Below, piece by piece: positions 22,955 through 34,900 of a DNA stretch of 64,000 nt. Made by a program: the position numbers and the translations under genes. Each line of letters opens with the position of its first letter. Position 1 is the stretch's first letter. The stretch comes from Mixophyes australis (Eukaryota; Chordata; Amphibia; Anura; Limnodynastidae). The notes under the pieces are model-generated. The model was not told where the DNA came from, did not search any database, and saw only the letters and a list, made by a program, of their open reading frames with translations. The DNA lies in NCBI GenBank assembly GCA_036250195.1, contig JAVHZZ010000002.1:278028960-278092959 (forward strand). The letters run 5' to 3'.

Positions 22955-25900
22955 CTGGATAGAATAAAAACAGAATATAGAAAACAGATTAGATACAAGA
23001 CAATATAAACATTACCTCATTTGGATTATAATAATATTCCATTAATCCTTTCGAATTTAACTAGTGTTCAGGACCTCATTATTACATTAGTGTACTTAGG
23101 GCAAATATCACAATACAAATCCCACATTTCCCATTACAAAATAAGTAGAGATGTTCACTGACCCCCGTGTTCTGGTTTTGGTTTTGTATCTGGATTAACT
23201 TCATGTTTTGGTTTTGGTTTTGGCAAAACCGCCCTCGTGTGTTTTGGTTTTGGATCTGTATTTTTTAGAAAAATTTATAAAATATGCAAAAAAAATCCCC
23301 ATAATTTTACTCTTTTTTTGTTCCTACATTATTATTAACCCCAATAACACTAATTTCAAGTAATTTGCAGTCAACTTTGACCACCTCACAGGTCACAATA
23401 TTATTTTCATACACTTTCGGACAAATACTGCAGTGGCCTGGCTGGATGCTAAGCGACAGAGCAATGACTCAAACACATGGCAGTTCCTAGCACATCTAGG
23501 AAACATTGGCACACAGCAATGTCAGAAAAGAAAAGTGGTGCAAAATGGAATTGTCCTTGGATCATGAAACCAGTTATGGTTCATTTGATCGCTACACCCG
23601 TTTCTTGGATAACTGTGATAATTCTACAGCTAATACATGGCAACGAGCGCTGACCCCCCCGGGATGCGTGCCTTATTCAGACCCAGACCAATCCAGGGTG
23701 CCAGACAATGCTCTAAAATGAGCCATTGTAATTTCCAGCAAAAAGCCAGGTCATCACTGAGCTTCGAATCAGCCCCAATTCCCACAAAATTATAATATAG
23801 TTAGGAACCTTTGATGTAAAGTGCAGATTACAAACACTTGATGAAACAGCAGCAAAGTGGAAGGTAATAAATATACACGTCTATTTAGACATCCATGCTT
23901 ACATTACTTCTGCAAGCAACGTTGTTCTTTGTTAATAAAACTGTTGTCTTTATACCGTTCAAAAATATTAAAAATAATCCTCCACCATTCTTTGGATGTT
24001 GACAGTTGATAGTAGGATCATGTCGAGTTACAGCAGAGGTGTCACTTATTCTGGTCAATTCTTTTACAGTAGACAAGACCAGATGTCAAAATGTTGTGCC
24101 GAGTCATCTGCATCATCAATGGGTGTCTAAGATTTTTGCACACAACAGTATATAGCACATGTAGGCAACATTGGCACACAGCAGTAGCTGAAATTGATGT
24201 TGGATCTTAAAAAGGACATGCACACAAACCAAGCACTTTAGCCACAAAAGTGCCACTCCTTGCTGAAGTGCTTGGTTTCTTTGGGCCCTCACAAAACAAG
24301 CTAACAATGGGCTTAAGGCACCTAAGATAACAGTGCTGTTAATGAACTCTACTGTGGCAAGATGTTGTCATCATCCTTAGCCTCATCCTCACCCTCATCA
24401 GTTTGTACATCATCCTCACCCATTATTAATTCATCACCACTGGAATCCACCGTTACAGAAGTCTCAGTATTTTGATGTAATTGGTGGGAAAGGCCTTCCT
24501 CGTGGAAATTGAAGTTCATTTTTATGAACATCACCTTTTCCACATTTTGAGGAAGTAGCCTCCTAGGCAGATCGCTGACAAGGTTCCCGGCTGTGCTGAA
24601 AACTCTTTCAGAGTACACACTGGAGGGTGGGCAGCTTAGGCAGTGCAAAGCGAGCTGGTAGATGGGTCTCCAAATTCCCTTTTTTTCCTCCCAGTATGTA
24701 AAGGGACTGTCTGATGTGTCTATTTCTATGCTGTTGTGTAAATAATCCTCCACCATCCTTTGGATGTTGGTAGTAGGATCAGGTGGAGTTACGGCAGAGG
24801 TGTCACGTTTTTTGGTCAATTCTTTTAGATCAGACCAGATGCCAAAACATTGTGCTGAGTCATCTGCATCATCCCTGGGTCTCTTGGGAAAGTGAAAATT
24901 TTTGCTAGCAGCAGTTGAGTGAGAAACTGAAGGAGGAGATGCCGTCATTTCACATAACACTTGAGCTGTCATCTTGCTCACCAAGAGCTCCTTGCATCTC
25001 TTCAGATCTGGGTCAGTTGGAAACAAAGAGAAGACATAGCTCTTAAACCGAGGATCAATCACTGTCGCCAAAATGTAGTGATCCAATTTCAAGATTTTGA
25101 TAACTCTTGGATCCTGGCGATGCAAATAAAGTACTTGCGCTACAAGTGCGACATACTTAGCGTAATTGCTTTGTTTCATCTCCTCCTTCAGTTTCTCAAG
25201 CTGCTTTTCCAAATGTCTAATTAAGGGAATCATTTGACTCAAGCTAGCAGTGTCTGAACTCACTTCACAGGTGACTACTTCGAATAGTTTCAGCACCTTG
25301 CACAACACAGAAAGTATCCTCCACTGCGCTTGAGTAAAATGTCATGGCTTGTGGAGTAAGCGTGGATGGCTTTTCGTTGTTCCTCCATCCGCAGAAGCAT
25401 ATACGGGGTGGAATTCCACCTTGTCACCACCTCTTGCTTCAGTTGGTGGCAGGGCAAATTAAATTGCTCTTGTAGCTGCTGCAATCTCCTTCATGCAGTT
25501 GCCGAATGCCAAAAATGTCCAGATATTTTACGGGCCACAGACAGCATCTACTGCACGTCCCTGTGATTTTTTAAAAAGCTCTGCACTACCAAGTTTATTG
25601 TGTGAGCAAAACAGGGAATGTGATGGAATTCCCCTAGCTGCAATGGTCTCACAATATTTGTGGTGTTATCAGAAAAGACATATCTCTAGGAGAGTCCTAG
25701 CGGGATAGGCCATGTTGCAATGACATCCCTTACTTTTTGTAACAGATTGTCAGCTGTATGCCTCTTATGAAGCCAGTGATACACAGAGTAGCCTGTCTCT
25801 GACAAATGTGATGTACTTGGGTACATGCTGCTGCTGTTCCTGCTGGTGAAGGCGAATCACCAATCCAGTGGGCTGTCACAGTCATATAATCTTAAATTTG

Positions 25901-28900
25901 CCCAGTTCCGCTTGTCCACATATCTGTCATTATGTTACGAGCCGCGATGGTGTCCATGACCGCCGCGGCTCGCTCTCTGCTCTGCCTGGCGTCCCGGTCG
26001 ACTCCTTGACAACCGGGACGTCACTTCCGGGTCTGGGCCGACCATTGCCCGGACCCGGAAGAGACGTTCCGGTCGTCAAGGAGACGGCTAAAACATTCCA
26101 GCGCCGTGTCCCGGCAGTACGGGCGCATGCGCAGTAGGTTCAGCAAGCCTGCGGGATAATTAGTACCTTTTTATTAATTAAGCAGGCACTGAGGGTGTTT
26201 TCAGAGCTAGGCTCCGATTGGCTGATTTCTGTATTTCAGGCAGGGAGGGCTTAGCCTCCCTGCCGGTTATAGCGTTCCAGTACTGCACTGTTGCTGACCT
26301 GCTCTGGATTCCTGAATTGCTGATTACCTGTTGTGACCCCCTGCCTGTTTCTTGGACCTTGCCTGTGACCCTGACCTTTGGCGTGTTATCTGACCATTCT
26401 ACCCTGCTAGTGACCCCCGACCTCGGCTTACGTCTGACCATCCATTACCATCTCTGCTCCCTCCTGGCCTGCCACTGCGGTACTGTATAGTGAACCTACA
26501 CTACATTGGAGTGAAGTCCTGGGGCATCTGAGTACCTGTGAGCGCATATAGCTCTATGGGAAAGGAGGCTGCTATAGGTGAAGACCTCCGCCTGTCAGTT
26601 CTGCAGGTTTGCTATCTGACCAGGCAGCCTAACAGGTTAAGTGTACAGTGGGTAGAATGGCATTTTGTAGCCCAATAATTACATTTTTATGAACCTTCTG
26701 TTAGAGATGAGGAATAGCTTTTCTAGTAAAATGGTGTTGTGATGAAATTTGGTAACGGGGACACAAGACCTCAATTAACTGTCTAAAACCAGCTACATTA
26801 TGTCACTCACCGGACCGTGAGTGAATCTGCGCTGGTGCGTGGTTCTCTATCCTTCCTGCCGGCGCCTGTCCTGAGCCGCGGCCGTCCGCCATCTTGATGG
26901 ACTGCGCATGCGCAGCATCCATGAACTCTTATGACTTTGCTTTTAACCTAATTGGTGGATCAATCACCTCTACCTATTTAAGGCACCTGTGGCCATGGTA
27001 TCGTTGCCTGATCTTGAGTCTCATTCCCTGTGAGTCTCTGAAGGTGTCTCCTGTGTCCTGCTCGTATCTTCAGCTGTCTGCTGGACTACCTGCTCTGCTC
27101 ATCGGCGGTTACCGTACCCGCTACTGACTCCTGTGTCCTGCTCGTGTCTTCAGCTGTCTGCTGGATTACCTGCTCTGCTCATCGGCGGTTCCCATACCCG
27201 CTACTGACTCCTGTGTCCTGCTTGTATCTTCTGCTGTCTGCTGGATTACCTGCTCTGCTCATCGGCGGTTCCCATACCCTCTACTGACTCCTGTGTCCTG
27301 CTCGTGTCTTCAGCTGTCTGCTGGATTACCTGCTCTGCTCACCTGCGGTTCCCATACCCGCTACAGTCTCTCAGCTCTCCTGCTGTGCCTGCATATCCTC
27401 GTTGGACAAGCTTCTCTACTCAGCAGCGGTATCCATACCCGCTATAGACTATTAGCTGTGACGCTGCATATCTGTTTGGGACTAGCTCCTCTGCTCTCCA
27501 ATTGTATTTATACAGTTATAGACTCTTATCACTCCTCCACTTATCCGCACCTGGACAAGTCCTCACCTCATCACAGCAGTGGTACAACTTGCTATACGCA
27601 GACCACTGACTCTCCCGCTACCTACCTACACTTGGACAAGTCTTCCCTTCACAGCAGTGGTTCAACTTGCTATACGCAGACCACTGACTCTCCCGCTACC
27701 TACCTGCACCTGGACAAGTCTTCTCATCACAGCAGTGGTACAACTTGCTATATGCAGACCACTGACTCTCCTGCTACCTACCTGCACCTGGACAAGTCTT
27801 CCCTTCACAGCAGTGGTACAACTTGCTATACACAGACCACTGACTCTCCCGTTACCTACCTGCACCTGGACAAGTCTTCTCATCACAGCAGTGGTACAAC
27901 TTGCTATATGCAGACCACTGACTCTCCCGCTACCTACCTGCACCTGGACAAGTCTTCCCTTCACAGCAGTGGTACAACTTGCTATACGCAGACCACTGAC
28001 TCTCCCGTTACCTACCTGCACCTGGACAAGTCTTCTCATCACAGCAGTGGTACAACTTGCTATCCGCAGACCACTGACTCTCCTGTTACCTTCCTTCACC
28101 TGTTCACGTCCACTCTACTCTCCTACCAGTACAGCTGCAAGTCACTGACTCTCCTACCAGTATAGTTGCAAGTCACTGACTCTCCTACCAGTATAGCTGC
28201 AAGTCACTGACTCTCATCTATTCCATTGGCATTCTCTCTCCATCTGCTGTTATATACGTTCCTACTATTCACCCTACTGCCCAGAGGTCCGCTGTGTAAA
28301 CCCTGCCCCTCTGGTCAGCATTGTCAACTGGTGAATCCTGGGCAGAACTCCTAGTGCCCTTGACAGTAAGATCAGGCCATGACAGACCCAGGATTGGAAC
28401 CAACAGCTAAAGAGATGCTGCAGTACCTGGTTACTCGGATTGAACAACAAGATGTTCGACAGCAACAGTTATTCCAATGTTGTCAGGCTTTAGCCTCCCG
28501 AGGAATCCCTGCGCAAAATGTAGCAGCTACTGTTGATCCTTCAGCACTTCTTCCCTATTGCCATCCCAGGTGTCTACCGTTTCCACGCTACACCTGCCTA
28601 CTCCCTCTAAGTATGATGGAGACCCAAAAACCTGTAGGGGTTTTCTTAACCAATGTTCCATTCATTTCGAACTTCAACCTCACAACTTTTCTACTCATCG
28701 TTCTAAAGGGGCCTATCTCATCTCTTTGTTTTCCGGACAGGCTCTCGCATGGGCCTCCCCTCTGTGGGAAAGAAATGACCCTTTATTGGAAGATAGTGCC
28801 ATGCTTATTTCTACGTTTCGAAGAATTTTTGACGAACCTGGTCGTGTTATCTCTGCGCATTCCAGTATTCTCCGACTACGCCAAGGATCCTGGTCAGTAG

Positions 28901-31900
28901 CCCAGTACGTCATCCAATTTCGGATTCTTGCCTCCGAGCTCCAATGGAACACTGAGGCGCCGATAGCTGCCTTCTGGCAGGATCTTGCCGACAAGATCAA
29001 AGACGCACTGACCTCACAAGAGTTACCCTCCTCCTTGGACGACTTGATTTCTCTATGCCACCGTGTAGACATGAGGTTTCGTGAGAGAGATTCCGAAAGA
29101 GTAACTTCTTCCAAAGCGCCTGTTCGCTCAGCATCTCAAGTTCGTCATCTTCCACCTCCAGTAGAACCCATGGATTTAGGACGTTCTAAACTAACATCTG
29201 AAGAGAGGGAGCGACGAGTGAAAAATAGACTCTGCATCTATTTTGCTGACTCTACTCACATGCTGAACTCATGCCCTAGAAGGTCGGGAAATGCCAGGCC
29301 CTAACCAGTTCTGGAGAGGTAAGGTTAGGGTCCCTGGAGTCCTCTCCATGTTCTATGGATTCTAAAATCTGTGCTTTTGATGTTATCGTTTCCTTTGCTA
29401 CCAAGTCATTTATGTCTTAAGCGCTTCTAGACTCTGGAGCTGCTGGAAACTTTATCTCTAGTTCTCTAGTGAATCAATGGTCCCTACCAGTGATTCCTTT
29501 AAAAGCAGCTATCGCTGTCACCGCTATCGATGGTTCTCGCATAATTAATGGACTCATAACTCAATGTACGACTCCATTGTCCCTTCAAATCGGAGCCTTA
29601 CACCAGGAGAAAATTTCTTTGCTGGTCCTTCCTGTTACCACCAGTCCCATTGTCCTTGGCCTTCCATGGCTTCAACTTCATTCTCCTCAGATTGACTGGA
29701 ACACTCCTCAAGTCACTTCCTGGGGTCCGATTGTCGTCATAGATGTCTGTCTCAAGTTGTCCCACTCAAAATAAATCAATCTTCTATTACACCCTGTCCG
29801 CTGGGTCTTCCTCCACAGTATGCTTCCTTCGCGGATGTGTTCGATAAAATCCAGTCTGAACGCCTTCCGCCCCATCGGGCGTGGGATTGTCCGATTGATT
29901 TACAACCTGGCAAGAACCCTCCTAGGGGTCGTGTGTATCCTCTCTCGCTACCAGAGACCCAAGCAACATCTGATTATATCAAGGAGAATCTCCATCGTGG
30001 TTTTGTTCGACCTTCCACTTCTCCCGCTGGAGCGGGGTTCTTTTTTGTTAAGAAGAAAGATGGGTCATTACGACCCTATATAGATTATCGTTGACTTAAT
30101 GCCATTGCCATTAAAAATCGGTACCCTATTCCGCTAATTACCAAGCTCTTTGACCGCATTAAGGGAGCCCGCATATTCACCAAACTTGATCTCCGAGGCG
30201 CTTATAACTTAATCCGCATCAAGTCCAGAGACGAATGGAAGACAGCTTTTAACACCAGGGATGGACACTATGAATATCTAGTTATGCCCTTCGGGTTGTG
30301 TAACGCCCCAGCTGTCTTCCAGGGATTCGTGAATGAGATCTTCCGGGACTTGTTGTATGTTTGTGTCATCGTCTACCTGGACGACATATTCATTTTCTCT
30401 CAGGATCTGCCCACTCATCATCAACATGTGGCAGAGGTCCTTTCCAGACTCCGGAGAAACTCATTATTCTGCAAGTTAGATAAATGTTCCTTTGAGTTAT
30501 CCCAGATTCCATTCTTGGGATATATTGTGTCCGGAGTAGGTCTAAAGATGGATCCGGAGAAGGTGAAGGCTGTACTACGTTGGCCCCAGCCAACTACCCT
30601 CAGAGCAATCCAACGCTTTTTAGGGTTTGCAAACTACTACAGACGCTTCATTCAAGGTTTTTCCTCCATTGCTTCTCCAAGAGTGGCTCTGACCCGTAAG
30701 GGCGCTAATACTAAACAATGGTCCTCCGAGGCCCTTCAAGCCTTTCACTTCCTCAAGAAGGCGTTCTCTACCGCTCCTGTTCTTCGACAGCCTGACGTGA
30801 CCCTTCCTTTCTTTCTGGAAGTAGACGCCTCTAATGTTGGTCTAGGGGCCATTCTATCTCAAAGATCGGAGCAACAAAAATTCCATCCTTGTGCCTTCTA
30901 CTCTCGAGGCCTTTTACCTGCGGAGAGAAACTATACCATCGGGGACAAGGATTTGTTGGCCATAAAAGCAGCATTAGAGGAGTGGAGATATCTGCTGGAG
31001 GGGGCTCGTCATCCTGTAACTATTTTTACTGACTACAAAAAACTGTTATATCTGCAGTCAGCTCAGTGTTTGAATCCTCGTCTAGCAAGATGGTCACTTT
31101 TCTTTTCTCGTTTTGAACTTATCATAACCTTCAAAGCAGCTTCCAAGAATAGAAAAGCAGACGCCTTATCTCGGGCATTTGTGGCGTCCTCTGACACTGA
31201 GGATAGTCCTAATCATCCCATTTTGGATCCCAAATGTGTGACTCTGGCCACTTCTTTCACCAAGGTGCTACCATTTGGGAGAACCCTCGTGCCTCCATCT
31301 CTACGTAAAAAAATATAATCGTGGTATCATTCTTCCCGTTTTTCTGGACATTCAGGAGAACGCAAGACATAAGAAATCCTTTCTTTCACGAAGCTACTGG
31401 TGGCCCTCTATGAGGAGAGATGTCAAAGAATTTGTGGCCGCGTGTGAGGTTTGTTCCCAGTTTAAAACCCCCCGCAGAACTCCGGCGGGATTACTTCAAC
31501 CACTACCCATTCCTTCCAAACCATGGACCCATAAAAAAGTTGCAATACCATCTGGGTAGTGGTGGATAGATTTTCGAAAATGGCACATTTTGTTCCTTTG
31601 ACCGGATTACCTTCCTCATCTACTCTGGCTGACCATTTTATCAAGGAGATCTTTCGGATTCATGGATGTCCATCTGAGATTGTTTCGGATAGAGGAGTGC
31701 AGTTCGTCTCCAGATTCTGGCGAGCCCTTTGCAAGACCTTGGGTATCCGATTGTCACTATCATCCTCCTACCATCCTCAATCAAATGGACAGACCGAGAG
31801 AGTCAACCAAGATCTTGAGACTTTCATAAGGATGTTCTCGTCAGCCAACCAAGACAATTAGGTAGATTTGCTTCCATGGGCTGAATTCACCCATAACAAT

Positions 31901-34900
31901 ATGTATCATGAGTCATCTTCAAAAACTCCATTCTTTGTGGTATACGGTCACCATCCGTCTCTCCCAGAATTTCCTGCCCTCCCTCCCACCCAAGCTCCTG
32001 CAGTGGAGAGTTTATGTCAGAGTTTCAAAACTATCTGGTCTCAGGTTAAATTCTCCCTGAAGAAGACATCTGCCAGATACAAGTGTTTTGCTGATAAAAA
32101 GAGGTGAGCTATTCCACCACTTAAAGTTGGAGACCGCGTATGGCTTTCTACCAAAAATATTCGCCTGAAGGTTCCGTCCATGAAGTTCACTCCCCGTTTC
32201 ATTGGTCCATATAAAATCACTCAGGTGATAAATCCGGTGTGCTTCAAACTACTATTACCTAAGAACCTTCGTATCTCCAACGCCTTCCATGTGTCATTAC
32301 TCAAGCCTCTGATCATCAACCATTTCTCTGTTCCTCCTTCAGCACCTCGGCCAGTGCAAGTTCATCAAGAGGAGGAGTTTGAAATTACTCATATTCTGGA
32401 TGCCAAAATTTCGTGAGGAGTTCTTCGCTTCCTAGTGCATTGGAAGGGCTTTGGTCCAGAGGAGCGTTCTTGGATCTGCGCAAATGATCTCAACGCTCCA
32501 GCTCTTCTAAAAAAAAATTTACTCCAAGTTTCCGGGCAAACCCGGCTCCAAGTGTTTTGTGCCCACCTTTAAAAGGGGGGGGGTACTGTCACTCACCGTA
32601 CCGTGAGTGCCTCTGCGCTGGTGCGTGGTTCTCTATCCTTCCTGCCGGCGCCTGTCCTGAGCCGCGGTCGTCCGCCATCTTGATGGACTGCACATGCGCA
32701 GCATCCATGAACTCTTATGACTTTGCTTTTAACCTAATTGGTGGATCAATCACCTCTCCCTATTTAAGGCACCTGTGGCCATGGTATCGTTGCCTGATCT
32801 TGAGTCTCATTCCCTGTGAGTCTCTGAAGGTGTCTCCTGTGTCCTGCTCATATCTTCAGTTTCCTGCTGGATTACCTGCTCTGCTCATCGGCGGTTCCCA
32901 TACCCGCTACTGACTCCTGTGTCCTGCTCGCGTCTTCAGCTGTCTGCTGGATTACCTGCTCTGCTCATCGGCGGTTCCCATACCCGCTACTAACTCCTGT
33001 GTCCTGCTCGTGTCTTCAGCTGTCTGCTGGATTACCTGCTCTGCTCATCGGCGGTTCCCATACCCTCTACTGACTCCTGTGTCCTGCTCGTGTCTTCAGC
33101 TGTCTGCTGGATTACCTGCTCTGCTCACCTGCGGTTCCCATACCCGCTACAGTCTCTCAGCTCTCCTGCTGTGCCTGCATATCCTCGTTGGACAAGCTTC
33201 TCTACCCAGCAGCGGTATGCATACTTGTTATTGACTATCGGCTGTTATCCTGCATATCCGCTTTGGACAAGCTTCTCTACTCAGCAGCGGTATCCATACC
33301 CGCTATAGACTATTAGCCGTTATGCTGCATATCTGTTTGAACAAGCTTCTCTACTCAGCAGCGATATGCATACTTGCTATTGACTATCAATTGTTATCCT
33401 GCATATCCGCTTTGGACAAGCCTCTCTACTCAGCAGCTTTATACATACCCGCTATAGACTATAAGCTGTGACGCTGCATATCTGTTTGGGACTAGCTCCT
33501 CTGCTCTCCAATTGTATTTATACAGTTATAGACTCTTATCACTCCTCCACTTATCCGCACCTGGACAAGTCCTCACCTCACCACTGCAGTGGTACAACTT
33601 GCTATACGCAGACCACTGACTCTCCTGCTACCTACCTACACCTGGACAAGTCTTCCCTTCACAGCAGTGGTACAACTTGCTATACGCAAACCACTGACTC
33701 TCCCGCTACCTATCTGCACCTGCACAAGTCTTCTCATCACAGCAGTGGTACAACTTGCTATCCGCAGACCACCGACTCTCCCGTTACCTTCCTTCACCTG
33801 TTCACGTCCACTCTACTCTCCTACCAGTACAGCTGCAAGTCGCTGACTCTCCTACCACTATAGCTGCAAATCACTGACTCATCTATTCCATTGGCATTCT
33901 CTCTCCATCTGCTGTTATATACGTTCCTACTATTCACCCTACTGCCCAGAGGTCCGCTGTGTAAACCCCGCCCCTCTGGTAAGCATTGTCAACTTTACAA
34001 ACGCTACAAATGGCTAGACAACTGTTGTCAAGATTTGGGTAAAAATAATTCCACACATAAGAAGTGGAATTTTTCGTCTTATGTCCAGCCATGACAATTG
34101 CCTTCTTCTTATCACGTGCCAGAACTGCTTCCACTGGTGCAGGACTTACACAAACATCATCATCCTCATCAACATCCTCATTAGTGTCCTCGTCGGCTAC
34201 ACAAATATCCCCCTCATCCTGTTGCAATTCCAAAGTGGCATCCTCAATTTGTGTATCACCGGCTACACTTGAGCTGTTCAGACACACATCTGCAGAAATG
34301 CTGAAAGGGGCCTTCTTTATGAGTACACTCATAAATAGACTCTCCTCAGGGATTTGTGTCATTTCTGAATCTGAACATACATTTTATCTAATGCCTTACT
34401 GTTTTCTTCCAGCTCAGCTTTTACATCTAAAAGTATTTGGAAACCACTTTTGGAGTCAGAAAGACAAGGTCTTGCTTAGTCACTACTGACCTTACAAGAA
34501 GATGCCTCAGTGACAGTTGCAGAACTAGCACTCATAGCGAAAGGAAAAAACTGCGTGTGTAGAATGGCATGTTGGCATTTTTTTTCTTTCTGCAGATAAC
34601 TTTGCCTCGATTACAGGTTTTTTTTTCTTGACCAAGGTGAAAGGTGTTTTTTTACATTTTGGTTGCCCTGACTTACAAACGCTATGCACTTTTACATAGG
34701 CTTTACCAGATGATGTATAGGGATTACTATCATCATGACTGGTGCCAGCAGCTGCTTGGTGCTCCTGCTCTTCTGTGCACTGCAGTAAATCCATTTTAAT
34801 AACACCATACAATTTGACTGCAAATTCAGAAAACCAAGCCTGCCAGCCCTAGTATTTGTATTTCAGCAATGACAATTAGCAAAGGAGCAATGGAGCTCTC

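Larger units (their letters stand above)
26801..28365 (+). repeat. 5' LTR of gypsy-2
   Basis: 1565 bp, TGTCACTCACCGG to GCCCTTGACA. Its start contains a short palindromic GTCACTCAC...GTGAGTG. It carries two minisatellites, an 80-bp one (27043-27365) and a 78-bp one (27552-28100). The long overlapping frames on both strands at 27293-28165 come from the repeats. Confidence 0.9.
26801..33994 (+). mobile_element. Ty3/gypsy chromovirus (sushi-like), gypsy-2
   Basis: Order on the plus strand: 5' LTR (26801-28365), gag, protease, RT, RNase H, integrase, chromodomain, polypurine tract (32571-32586, AAAAGGGGGGGGG), 3' LTR (32587-33994). It is inserted in the hAT transposase. Gag starts about 14 bases after the LTR. 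The 3' LTR lacks its last 50 bases or so, and the hAT coding sequence on that side jumps from the BED finger to a much later segment, so one deletion probably removed both and with them the target duplication. All genes carry frameshifts or stops. Confidence 0.93.

Noticed and set aside
25933..26639. Exact 5-bp target duplication for the solo LTR
   Set aside because: Flanks are CATTA and GGTTA, matching at only three of five positions, so I do not claim it.
27552..28100. Regular repeats resembling a CRISPR array
   Set aside because: The units are contiguous 78-bp tandem repeats with no unique spacers, inside an LTR of a eukaryotic retrotransposon.
27293..28165. Long repetitive Thr/Ser/His-rich open frame as a gene
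   Set aside because: It lies wholly in the gypsy-2 5' LTR and is generated by the 78-bp tandem array; matching frames occur on the other strand and in shorter form in the 3' LTR.
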